Positions 1 through 9,797 of a DNA stretch of 64,000 nt are shown here, in pieces. The stretch is from contig JAZKJV010003258.1 in NCBI GenBank assembly GCA_037367405.1, positions 124,001 through 188,000 of the forward strand, in the 5' to 3' direction. Each line of letters opens with the position of its first letter. Within the stretch, counting starts at the first letter, position 1. The translations under genes were made by a program, and so were the position numbers. The DNA comes from Ottelia alismoides. Taxonomy: Eukaryota > Streptophyta > Magnoliopsida > Alismatales > Hydrocharitaceae. The notes under the pieces were generated by a model. That model searched no databases. It worked only from the letters and a program-made list of their open reading frames with translations, and had not been told where the DNA came from.

Positions 1-919
1 AAATAGTTTTTAAAAATATTTTTATTTCACAAAAAGAGAAAATTTTGTACAAACCACAATATTTTTACAAAGGTTGAAAATATTTTTGAAACGTTTTTCA
101 AATAGTTTTCAAAAGATTTTTCAAGTAGATTTTCAGACTACTTTCAAAATATTTTTCAAAATATGTTAACCTGATTTATTAATCAGTATATACAAAAAGA
201 ATTTTGAGGAAGTATCTGCATCTTTTTATTAGTTAGTTTGTTTTTTTTGAGTATTTACACAGTGTTTTAGCCATATTAAAAAAATATGCAAGTACGAGTT
301 ATGGCTAAAGTATATATACAATATATACGACACCCCCTATACGTAGCTCGAACTATGTCCTCATAGTGATCAAAGAGCTGAAAAGAAAGGCATAACTCGT
401 GCTTTGTATAGAAAAGGTAAAAGAATAGTATACTATAACGACGAATAAAAGAATAAAATCAATAGGAGTCGGTGATCCCCCTATACTTAGGATCAAGTAA
501 TCCTAAGTATATAAGACTGTACACAACGGGAAAACCGAGGAGTAGAATGTACAGAGTCTACATCCCCAATACTTAGGGTAAAATATCCCTAAGTATAGGC
601 AGCAAAACAGAGGAAAAAAGAATCAAACGAATAATCACAAGTCTAACATCCCCCTATACTTAGGGTAAAGTACACCCTAAGTATGGAATGATCATGAGAT
701 GGAGATGGGGTGTGAGACAAAAGAATATAAGGACAGATGGATCTATAAAGATGTGACCATTGTTGAGGTGCCTCTCAACAAGCGCTAGAGTTTACGCCCC
801 TAGCTGGGCGCAAATGTTCAGGACGGCATCTGTCAGGCGCATACAGTACTATCGTTGCAGTCTCGGTGGGAGAACAACAATGAGGTCAACAGAGTGAATG
901 ATAACACCCAAATAATCAA
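1..919 (-). mobile_element. Element A, 3' internal region downstream of gag
   Basis: Non-coding part of minus-strand element A between the gag stop and its 3' LTR, which lies left of the window. Positions 1-170 are an AT-rich stretch of short degenerate repeats built on TTTGAAAAATATTTTG (element sense). Positions 300-700 hold the hairpin series annotated separately. The same region is recognisable in B at 9800-10930 (opposite strand), in the H fragment at 16950-17838, and in E at 22380-23140, where it follows integrase. In A and B it follows gag directly, so pol is absent from them. Confidence 0.8.
481..684 (-). repeat. Hairpin series with polypurine-tract-like ends (element A)
   Basis: Three hairpins in 200 bp: a 12-bp stem TATACTTAGGAT / ATCCTAAGTATA at 482-511, a 10-bp stem ATACTTAGGG / CCCTAAGTAT at 569-596, and an 11-bp stem ATACTTAGGGT / ACCCTAAGTAT at 656-684. 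Two are flanked by CCCC runs so that, in element sense, they end in TATAGGGG-like purine runs. The function is unknown. Confidence 0.75.
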
Positions 920-2749
920 TTAGCGGGTGTCTGCTACCGGGTAAATATGTGGGCAGATGAAATCAGGCTTCGGTAGCACAAAAGAAATCATCGGCTCAAG
1001 GTCTATATGGAGTGAAAGGGAAGAGCTGAAGAAGTCAAACGTGGAGAAAGAAGGATCTATCAGGGAATCCTCCACGTTAATCACCGTCTCGAATAGATAT
1101 GGAAGGTCATAATCAGGAGACTCACTATAAAGGCTGATATGCGATGCATATAATGTATATAAATCAGTGAACTCATCGAATACCTCAAAGATCAGGTCAT
1201 CCTCGTGAGGGTCGTCGAGGAGAGAATTATCAAACTCATGATCAGAAATGTCAAAATACTTGGTCTCGTGATCCAACAGATCGGATGCACTCCCAGAAAG
1301 TGAAACCGAGTGCACATGGTCCATGGCATCCTCCCGCAGATAACCCTCGGGGAGTAATGCCGAATCATCAGGGACCTTGGGATCTATGTTGTCAAATATC
1401 ATGTCCTCCAAAAATGTATTGACCTCATCAAATGGGAGGACACAATGCTCAAATATGGGACTAGCAAGGTCTATCGAATCAAAAATCTGTCCCTCATCAA
1501 GCTCTCTCTGTTGAGATGAATCCAAATATATCTCCGAATCTGAGAAGATCTTCTGAAGACAAGACATTGAATCAACTGGAAATGGACACTGAAATGACTC
1601 TAAGGATGGCTGAAATGCGGGCTCCTCCTCTATCTCTTGGGATCCTAGCAGATCTAGGATCGAAGAATCATCAATGTGGAGGTGCGGGACCGGCTCACAA
1701 TCTGATTGTAAATCCAATGAAAACTCAACCAATGTCTGGCTCTCGGAACTCACAGTAGTAGTCAACACATCCATCAAACGAGAAGTAGTAGCATCCATAT
1801 CCTCGGATTTGTGTGTGCTATCAAGATCGGCATGGTGAGTCACACACTCAACTGTTGTCATATCTTTCTCATGTATTGTCCCAAATAAATCATCTCGTGT
1901 ATATGCAAGATCAGAAAGTTTACCCAAGATGGTCTCAACTAAATCCAGGTCGGGACAGTGGTGTGAACCACCACACGAGGTAATGACATATGCAATCTGC
2001 TCTGCAGTCCTTCCCCTCATGGCGATATGGATAAGGTCAGTCATCGAAAATCCATGATCCGGAAATCGCCTCAAAAGTTCTCGTAACCTCAACCATGAAT
2101 CTATTAATGGCTTCTGCGGGTTAACTGAAAAATCATGAATACACGACCGCATAATCTCTTCTCTACGCTGGGGGTAAAATTTCTGCAAAAATAACGATCG
2201 TAAATCTCCCCACATAGTAATCTTCCTTCCCAATCGTCTGTGCCAACTCTTGGCTCTACTCTGAAGTGTAAATGGGAAGATGATCAACATCATGTCCTCT
2301 GAAGTTATATCAGAATATGATCGTGATCCACAAATTTCCTCAAACTCATCAATATGCAAATAAGGTTCCTCGTGCACTTCCCCAAAAAACTTTGGCAGAA
2401 TATTAATGAACTCTAAATCCAAAATGAAGGGGCTCAGTATAGAAGTGGAGTGTGTTTCTTGATCGGTGTACTCATCCATCATATCAGTATTAAAGTCATC
2501 TAAAGCTCGCCACTGCCCCATTTGATCGCCTATGGAATGCACTCTCATCTCAGTAAAGTGAATGCCCGTGTCTCGTATTTGGTCAATCTGGTCTCTTCGG
2601 GCTTCACTCACAACATGTCCCGAGAAATAAGGTGGGTAGGGAAAAGATGGGAAATTGTACGGAGTTCCGACCTCCCAAGAGAGTGGCCGGGAATGATGGG
2701 CATGAAATGAAGAAGCCGCAAAATTCAGCTGGAATGGAAAGTGGCCCAT
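920..2749 (-). CDS. gag: Retrotransposon Gag polyprotein, intact, gag-only element
   Basis: Structural capsid protein of a Ty3/gypsy Athila-like element; it would assemble the cytoplasmic particle that packages element RNA. The 609-codon frame is uninterrupted. Residues about 115-262 form the retrotransposon gag core: an FPFTLQSRAKSWHRRL segment, then WGDLRSLFLQKFYPQRR, then DSWLRLRELLRRFPDHG. No CCHC zinc knuckle is visible. From about residue 270 the protein is strongly acidic with many D/E/S/L residues and ends without protease. The ATG follows a conserved TCACG context shared by B, D, J and M, which supports the start. Only this copy is intact; B and J carry the same gene with stops. After gag comes the 3' internal region, not pol, so this looks like a non-autonomous gag-only element. 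Sure of gag; unsure whether it is expressed. Confidence 0.92.
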   Translation of the reverse strand: MGHFPFQLNFAASSFHAHHSRPLSWEVGTPYNFPSFPYPPYFSGHVVSEARRDQIDQIRDTGIHFTEMRVHSIGDQMGQWRALDDFNTDMMDEYTDQETHSTSILSPFILDLEFINILPKFFGEVHEEPYLHIDEFEEICGSRSYSDITSEDMMLIIFPFTLQSRAKSWHRRLGRKITMWGDLRSLFLQKFYPQRREEIMRSCIHDFSVNPQKPLIDSWLRLRELLRRFPDHGFSMTDLIHIAMRGRTAEQIAYVITSCGGSHHCPDLDLVETILGKLSDLAYTRDDLFGTIHEKDMTTVECVTHHADLDSTHKSEDMDATTSRLMDVLTTTVSSESQTLVEFSLDLQSDCEPVPHLHIDDSSILDLLGSQEIEEEPAFQPSLESFQCPFPVDSMSCLQKIFSDSEIYLDSSQQRELDEGQIFDSIDLASPIFEHCVLPFDEVNTFLEDMIFDNIDPKVPDDSALLPEGYLREDAMDHVHSVSLSGSASDLLDHETKYFDISDHEFDNSLLDDPHEDDLIFEVFDEFTDLYTLYASHISLYSESPDYDLPYLFETVINVEDSLIDPSFSTFDFFSSSLSLHIDLEPMISFVLPKPDFICPHIYPVADTR

Positions 2750-3960
2750 CGTGACGAGAGGGAAATGAAAGGCGGGAGGGTGTGATAGAAAAGACAGAGT
2801 GATAGAAGGTGGAATGGAAGAGAGAGAGAAAAGGGAGGGAGGGAAGGTGACTGCTAATGATTCAAAGAATGGTCATAGCCGACTCACACCAAAGACATAC
2901 AAAACACAAAGCAAACCCTCAGTTCACCAACTCAACACAAATCTGACCGTGAGATTCGGTCTTTATCTTTTCAATTTTAAGTGTTAGGTGATAAGACAAA
3001 GTTGTACAAACACATAGGAGGCTTGAATAGGATTTGGGCACTACTCCTTAGTGTGTACGCGAGCGAGTAAAAGCGCAAACAATGAGGGGGTTGCTCTCCC
3101 AATACAATGAAGTGGTCAATTACGTTTAAGTTTAGAATCAAGTTCAATTAGCAGTCACAATTTTTTTTTAGTTTTTTATTTTCTATTTTTTTGAATTTTT
3201 CAAAGATAACGCCTATCGAGTGTTCTGATTTCCTCTTTGATTAATTTGAGTCCAAAAATATGGGGAGGAAGTCGAAAAAGCCAATGCACGGTCAAAAACA
3301 ATGATGCATGCAGAGATAGAAAATGCGTACCTTACTCCAGCACTCTACATGCAATATGATCCGTGCAGAAATTAAATACAGAAATTAAAATACCTATATG
3401 ATGCACGAAGGAAACAACCTTAGGCAAAAGATTTCTACACGTGATGCACAATAGCTAATAAGTCAACAAGAGAGGTCGGAGTCCGATCTCTGATGTCGAT
3501 CGGTGTCCGCCACAACAGATCCTGCCAGCGTTGTATACAACCTCTAGCGGCACATGACCTCTCAGGTAACTTAGATTAGCTTTTTCTTTGTGATTTAATT
3601 AATTAAGTCCAATTATCGATCTATAGGTGCACGCAAATAATTAGGCTGGGACCTCAATCAATTACGTCACAATCAATATAAAAATCCTAATCTAGGGGGC
3701 CAAATTCTGCGTGAATAAAAAAAAACAATAAAAAAATACGAGAAAACAAAATCGTCGAAAAACAGCGGTGAGGTCCCCCGAGCACACAGATGCTCGGTGA
3801 AACAGACCCCGAAAAAATATCCAAGTGTCCACAAGTCCAAGAGTCCTAAATTATTACAAGACAAATATTGTTCTCTCAAATAAAGAAAATCTTCTTCTCC
3901 TCCTTGCTCTTCCTCCTGTGCGGGTCCTCAAAAATTAAATTGCACGTCATCCTCCAAGCA
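2750..3960 (-). mobile_element. Element A, untranslated leader (3' part)
   Basis: Leader between primer site and gag, minus strand, matching B 6910-8130. It contains the conserved GGGAGAGCAACCCCC block near 3090-3110 and the stem-loop at 3778-3797. It stops at 3960, equivalent to B position about 6910, and abuts an LTR of opposite strand. The missing first part of this leader, with primer site, lies at 36067-36143. The boundary is one of three rearrangement breakpoints. Confidence 0.8.
3778..3797 (-). promoter_or_regulatory. Conserved leader stem-loop, copy in A
   Basis: In element sense CCGAGCATCTGTGTGCTCGG: a 7-bp stem with a 6-nt loop. Compared with the copy at 43871-43890, three base pairs differ on both sides with pairing kept, so the structure rather than the sequence appears to be conserved. 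Confidence 0.7.
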
Positions 3961-6789
3961 GTCGGTTCTCTAGGGTGTTTTGTGCAGTTTTACCACTTAC
4001 ATATTTGTATATATATTCATATTTATTTTTTTATACATAATGTACATAATTGTAAATATTATCTTCATCATTAACAAATAAATAAAAAAATAAAAATAAA
4101 ATTAATAAAAATAATTTCCTTATTTGTACATATGTATATTGTAGTATATATATAATATTTGTATACAACTAATTTTCTTATATAAAAATCACGAAATGAT
4201 TAAATATCTAACATTAATTAAATAATTTAATTTAATTATGAAATTTGTATTTAGATTTAATTATTTAATTCATTGTTTGATTTAAAAAACATGTATGTAT
4301 ATAAGATATTATTTTATACCATTAATAGCCACCATTAAGGTGGCTAATGAGTTTCTATATATTAATTATTTAATTTAATTTATTTAATTCTGAATTTCGT
4401 AGGTAATTAATTAATTTAATTAATTAATTAATTTATTTATTTAATTAACCAATAAAAAGCATCCTTATTTGTAGATACTTTCCATTTTGATTTTTGTCTT
4501 CTTTTTAATGGGCTACTCCTCCTTTGTTATTCGTTGATCAATCTTTGGTGGAGAGGAGCCCGATCTCCGAGAGCAATCCTATCGAAGAAGGGTGCCCAGC
4601 CTCCGCGCTATCCGGTGACAGCGCGTCGGCCCTCGTCGAGTCCATCACAACATATCTGATCCCGAGATGAGATCCATTTTCTTTACCATCATTTTTCTCA
4701 GATAAATTGTAGTTTTAGTTTTTGCTTCGGTTTTGTGATTATAATTTAGACCTTAAAAATCCCAAAAAATTTCCCACCACAACTCGAGTCCGCATTCGAT
4801 CCGATCACCACATTCATCATCGTGTCCCTCTATTTTCATTTCTATCTCATGCAATCATTCAACTCTGGCCACGCACGGTGGTCGGATCCTCGGATCTATC
4901 TTCCGTCTTACCAAGATCCACAATAGTTCATGCATTACATTTTGTTTATAAATAAAAAAAATAAAATAAAATACATATAATTGTTTTTCTTCTCTCTCTA
5001 ACATTTATTTTGCAGGATCATCTTAAAAAAATAAAAAAAATTAAATAAAAAATAAAAAATATTCTCTGTCTACAGTTTCTGTTTGAAAAAAATAAAAAAA
5101 TTATTTCTGCTGTTTGCATAAAAAAAGAACAAAAAAATTCGCAGCAGGTTCGCGGCCAAGTGCTGCAAAGCCACCCGCGGCCGGCCCACGCCACCGCTTC
5201 CAGCGGAGCCCTTCGACCGTAATCCCCGTCTAGCACGCACGAGACTCCGTTGCTCCGAAGCCCTCTACCTCCGCCAGGTGGCAGCAGGCCTCAACCCTCC
5301 GCAGAGCTCCTCCGCCTCCTCTACCGCGGCCGTGTGGACCCATCGGATGCCGACTAAAGCGGTGCCGCCCTTGTCCCTTCGTCCATCACCCACACACGCC
5401 CCCATGCCTAGAGACCCACCGCGCTGCAGCCACCGTGAATGCCCTCGAGCCCCCCTCCCGCACCTCCACCAGTGCCGCGCGGTGCGACCCACCTCCTTCG
5501 TCTTCACGCGGCGCTACTCTGCACCTTCGCTGCAGGCGGCGCCTCCAGATCAGTTGCGACGCCGCTGATCTCTAGTCGACGGCACCCGTCCTCCCCTTGT
5601 GCTACTTTGAAGAGAAACGAAGGATCAAAAGGAAACCCTAGAGCGTTTTTACAATAAAAAATTGGAAAAATTACAAAGAAACCCCTAGAACTTTCGGAAA
5701 TTATAAAGCAATCCCTATGCTCCAGATGGTCACGTGTAGTGCACATGTTGACTGGGTAAATTGCGAATTCTCTTATGCAGTTTATTTCTTATTATGTTTT
5801 GATGCAAAAACATCAAATAATTGCACTTTGGTCCATGTACTCCAGACCTTGAATTTATTGTTATTTTCATCAAAATAAATATTTTTCATGCTCTAAAAAT
5901 TCTCAAAACATTTGTGTATACTCTTGTTGCAGTTCTCTTCATTGTATAAAATTTTCACCACTTTTTAATTTTATTTGATATTTATAAAAACATCGTCTTT
6001 TCTCTGTTTAGAATTAGAAAAATCATAAAAAATCGAAAATTTGCCTAAAACTTCCAAAAAATAATGTTGGTGTATTTTTTCCCTTTAATTTCCGTCCAAT
6101 TTATATACATTAACCGTTTATAAAAACCAAGAAAATTGCTAAAAACGAAAAAATATTAAATATTTGTAGAAAATTCTAGAAAAATCTTAAATTTGTGATT
6201 TCAGTCTCTATATGTAGATAATTGTTTATAATTTCGCATAAAAATAAGTTCCAAGAGTTTTGGGCACTTAAAGTATTTTTAAGGTGCAAAATACTCTTAG
6301 TTTTGCAGTGTTATCCTTTTTCTCCATTATTTGATTTTTGTTAAAATACAAAAAACATAAGATAGTTTTGAAAAAAATTATCAAAAACATTTTAAAACAT
6401 ATAAAACACAAAAATATTTTCTCTGATTTTTTCTAATCAATTTTGGATATTTTGAAAAATACAAAAAAGAGTGTGGTGTGTGTATCTTTATTCCCTTGTG
6501 CATATTGTGACTTGCGCTTTATTTGAAAATAAAAAAATTGAAAAAGCAAAAACCACAAAAAAAATTATTTTTGAAATTTGACTGCTAAGTTTTTAAATCG
6601 TGCTCCTTGTGTTCGACCCTGGTCACTATACCAGGTAAATTGAATAGCGAAAACCGCTTACATTCCATTGATTGATTTCTCTTAAGTGGTTGATAAATAT
6701 TTTTTCTCATTGAGTTAACCGATTAATTGGGGTTGTAACGACCACTGACATATTTGCATACTTAACCCTAGTTGATCAGTCACTCATCA
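3961..6789 (+). mobile_element. Element B, 5' LTR, missing its first ~620 bp
   Basis: Aligns along its length with the full LTR at 12422-15903, starting at the equivalent of 13044 and ending in CTCATCA just before a primer-binding site. The missing U3 start is found inverted at 38137-38756. GC-rich part 5150-5560 lies in otherwise AT-rich sequence; open frames there are short, overlap on both strands and are not conserved, so they are not called genes. A branchpoint-plus-acceptor unit CTAACATTTATTTTGCAG ends at 5015, but the donor equivalent (near 4666) reads AT instead of GT in this copy. A U5 hairpin, CCTGG / CCAGG, lies at 6618-6635. Confidence 0.9.
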
Positions 6790-6792
6790 GAA

Positions 6793-6810
6793 TGGCACCG
6801 TTGCCGGGGA
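6793..6810 (+). promoter_or_regulatory. Primer-binding site, tRNA-Asp type (element B)
   Basis: TGGCACCGTTGCCGGGGA, three bases after the LTR end. It differs at one base from the complement of the 3' end of plant tRNA-Asp (GUC). This is where minus-strand DNA synthesis would start, and it fixes the strand and the LTR end of B. Confidence 0.93.
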
Positions 6811-8130
6811 GCACGGCTTTGTAGTCATCTTTCAGTTTTATTCTATTTGTCTCTACATTATTATAACTGATTTCTGACCATCGTGTGCTTTGATTTTTGT
6901 GCGAGGAAATGCTTAGACGACGACTTGGAGTTTCTTTTTAGAGGACACGCATAGGAAGTGGAGCAGGGAAGATAAGAAGACATTTATTTTATTTTAGAGA
7001 ACATTTGTATTATATTGTAATAATTTAGAACTTGAACTCTTGTGAACTTGGACATTATTCGAGGTATGTTTCGTCAAGTGCCGGTGCACTTAGGGGAACT
7101 CACCGCTGTTTTCCGTGTTTTGTTTTCTTGCTTTTATTTTTTATTTGTTTCACGTGAATTTTTATGCTTGAGCCCCTAGATATAGGTTTCTATTTGATTG
7201 AGCCAGGTAGCATTAAGTCCAAAGCCCTTAATAGAATATATGTTCCTATAGAACTCGCTTGGACTTAGACAAATAAATCTGTTCTTCACGATAATAGAAG
7301 TTTATGTTTAGGACGGTTCTCGCATTGCATCATATCGAGTAGTTTAATTTTTCTACGCGGATCATATTGCATGTAGAGTGCTGGAGTCAGGTACACACCT
7401 CTATCTCTAGCATTTGCATCCATATTTTCTTGTGCATTATCTTTTCCATTTTCCCCCTCTATTTTGTGGATATAAGAATAAAGGAAATCAGAAATCTCGT
7501 TAGACTTTCATTGAAAATCTCTAAAAAAGTAAAAAAAATTAAAAATTAAAAATTGGGACTACTAATTGAACTTGATCATAAAATTAAACGTAACTAATTC
7601 ACCATTGTTTTGGGGAGAGCAACCCCCTCATTGTTTGGTTTGTTTGAGCGAGAGAGTGACCCGTACACTAGGCTAGAGCCACACATGAACTCCTGTTAGA
7701 CTACTGGTTTCAGGGTTAGTCATTCTTTAGTGAGGATCTCTCCAGTAACCGGTAAAGTGGACTGTGACGTCCTTAACATATCGAGTTGATCAGGTAGCCG
7801 GTAAATGGTCCGCAACTCGTACTAGATGGGAAAGACCTAGCTTTGGGATCAGGCAGTCTCCTGAGAGCATCGAGTTCCCAACAGCTCGCTCTAATCACTT
7901 AGATATATTGTTTGATCACCTAACTCTAAAAATTGACAAGAAAATTGACCGCATCTTCACGGTTTCACATTGTGTTGAGTAGGTGAATTGGGGTCTGCAT
8001 TGTGTTTGTATGAGATTTGTGTGAGTTGGTTACAATCATCATCTATAGATCATTAGCAGTCGCCTTCTCTTCTTTTTCCATCTGTTCTCTTTACCCTCCC
8101 ACCCTTATCATTCTCCTTTCCTCTTTCATG
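6811..8130 (+). mobile_element. Element B, untranslated leader
   Basis: About 1.3 kb without a conserved reading frame. Shared with leaders of A, D, J and M, and more distantly F. Conserved points are the stem-loop at 7074-7093, the GGGGAGAGCAACCCCCTC block near 7611-7629, and a pair of complementary segments (ATCACCTAACTC near 7915 and GAGTAGGTGAAT near 7977) that would close a ~60-nt loop about 150 bp before gag. Confidence 0.8.
7074..7093 (+). promoter_or_regulatory. Conserved leader stem-loop, copy in B
   Basis: TCAAGTGCCGGTGCACTTAG; six Watson-Crick pairs (AAGTGC with GCACTT) around a 4-nt loop, plus a T-G closing wobble. It includes the self-complementary hexamer GTGCAC. Confidence 0.7.
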
Positions 8131-9797
8131 ATGATGGTCGTCCTTCATTCCAGCCGGATCTTGCGGCTACTTCTTTTCATACATATCATTCTCTCCCACT
8201 CTCTTGGGAGGTCAGGACCTCGATCGACCTCTTGTATCCTTATCTTTCTGCCCCTCCCCATTCCCTTTTTATACTGGTCTAGATGTCCTAAGAGAAGACA
8301 CCTGAAGAGTTCAGATTGATCAGATACGAGACACGGGTTATCACCTTGCTATGATGAGATTACAATCCATAGAATATCATATAGAGCAGTTAAGAGTTTT
8401 AAATGACTTTTGTCCTGGGGTGATGGATGAACACCTAGATCAAGAAGCACAGTCCGCTTCTACATTGAGTCCTTTCATTCTGGATTTAGAGTTCATTATT
8501 CTACTGCCGAAGTTTTTAGGGGAAGTGCACGAGGAGCCATATATTCATATATCTTAGTTTGAGGAGTTTTGTGGATCACGATCATATTCCAATATCACTT
8601 CTGAGGAGTTGATGCTGATTACCGTCCCATTTTCACTTCAGGGTAGAGCCAAGCATTGACACAAACGTTTGGGAAGGAAGTTCTCTACGTGGGGAGATTT
8701 ACGATCATTGTTTTTCCAGAGATTCTACCCTCAACGTAGAGCAGATATGATGCGGTCTTGTATTCGAGATTTTTCAATTGACCCCCAGGAGTCATTGAGA
8801 GATTCATGGCTTAGGTTTGTTGATCTAAAGAGGAGATTTCCATATCATGGAATCTCGACGATTGACCTTGTACAGATCGCCATGAGGGGGATGACCACAG
8901 AGCATATTGCATATGTCATTACCTCGTGTGGTGGTTCACACCATAGTCCCAACATGGATTTATTTGAGACCATCTTAGGAGCACTTCCAGACATTCCATA
9001 TTCATCAGATGATTTATTCGGGACAACACATGAGGGAGATATGACACCAGTTGAGTGTGTAGCATTTCATGTCGATTCAGACAACACAAACCATTCAGAG
9101 GACATGGATTCTACCACATTTCAGCCGTCCATTCAACCATTTCAGTGTCCATGTCCAATTGATTCAGTGTCCATTCTTCAGAAGATCTTCTCAGATTCCG
9201 ATACACATTTGGATCCATCCCAGCATATAGAGCTCGATGAGGGACACCATTGTGATTTGACAAAACGAGACAGTCCCATCTTTGAGCCATGTGTCCTCCC
9301 ATTTGATGAGGTCGATACATTTTTGGAGGACCTGATATTTGACAGCATAGATGCTCAATTCGATTCTGATTTTGCATTACTCCCTGAGGGTTATCTGCGG
9401 AAAGATGCCATGTACCCTATGTACTCGTTTTCACTTTCTTGGAGTGCATCTGACCTGTCGGATCACGAGACCGAGTCTTCTGATATTTCTGATCATGAGT
9501 GAGTTTTCTCACCTCAACGACCCTCGTGAGGATGAGATAATCTTTGAGGTATTCAATGATTTTATTGATTTCTCTACATTACATACATCAGATATCAGCC
9601 TTTCTAGTGAGTCTCCTGATCATGGCCTTCCGTACCTTTTGGGATGATGATTAACATGTAGGATTCACTAATAGATCCTTCCTTCTCCACGTTCGGCTTC
9701 TTCGGCTCTGCCCTTTCACTCCATCCAAACCTTGAGCCGATAATTTCTTTTGTGCTATCGGAGCCTAATTTTATCTTCCCATATCTAGATGACACCC
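8131..9797 (+). pseudogene. gag: Gag of element B, broken by stops and a frameshift
   Basis: Same protein as the intact gag at 920-2749, in the opposite orientation. Start at the ATGATG equivalent to the A start. In one frame from 8351 the gag core is clear (WGDLRSLFFQRFYPQRR, DSWLRFVDLKRRFPYHG). Visible breaks are a TAG at about 8556 where A has an acidic residue, a TGA at about 8658 where A has Trp, and a one-base shift near 9502, after which the acidic C-terminal part continues to 9647 and degenerate similarity runs to about 9797. The pre-8351 part is frame-disrupted. It cannot make full Gag. Confidence 0.85.

Noticed and set aside
481..684. Hairpin series considered as a CRISPR-like or satellite array
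   Set aside because: Repeat units differ in length and spacing, spacers are not unique short inserts, and the series recurs at the same place within each retroelement.
6611..6622. GTTCGACCC resembling a pol III B box or tRNA T-arm
   Set aside because: No matching A box at the right distance and no cloverleaf; it is part of the conserved U5 text of these LTRs.
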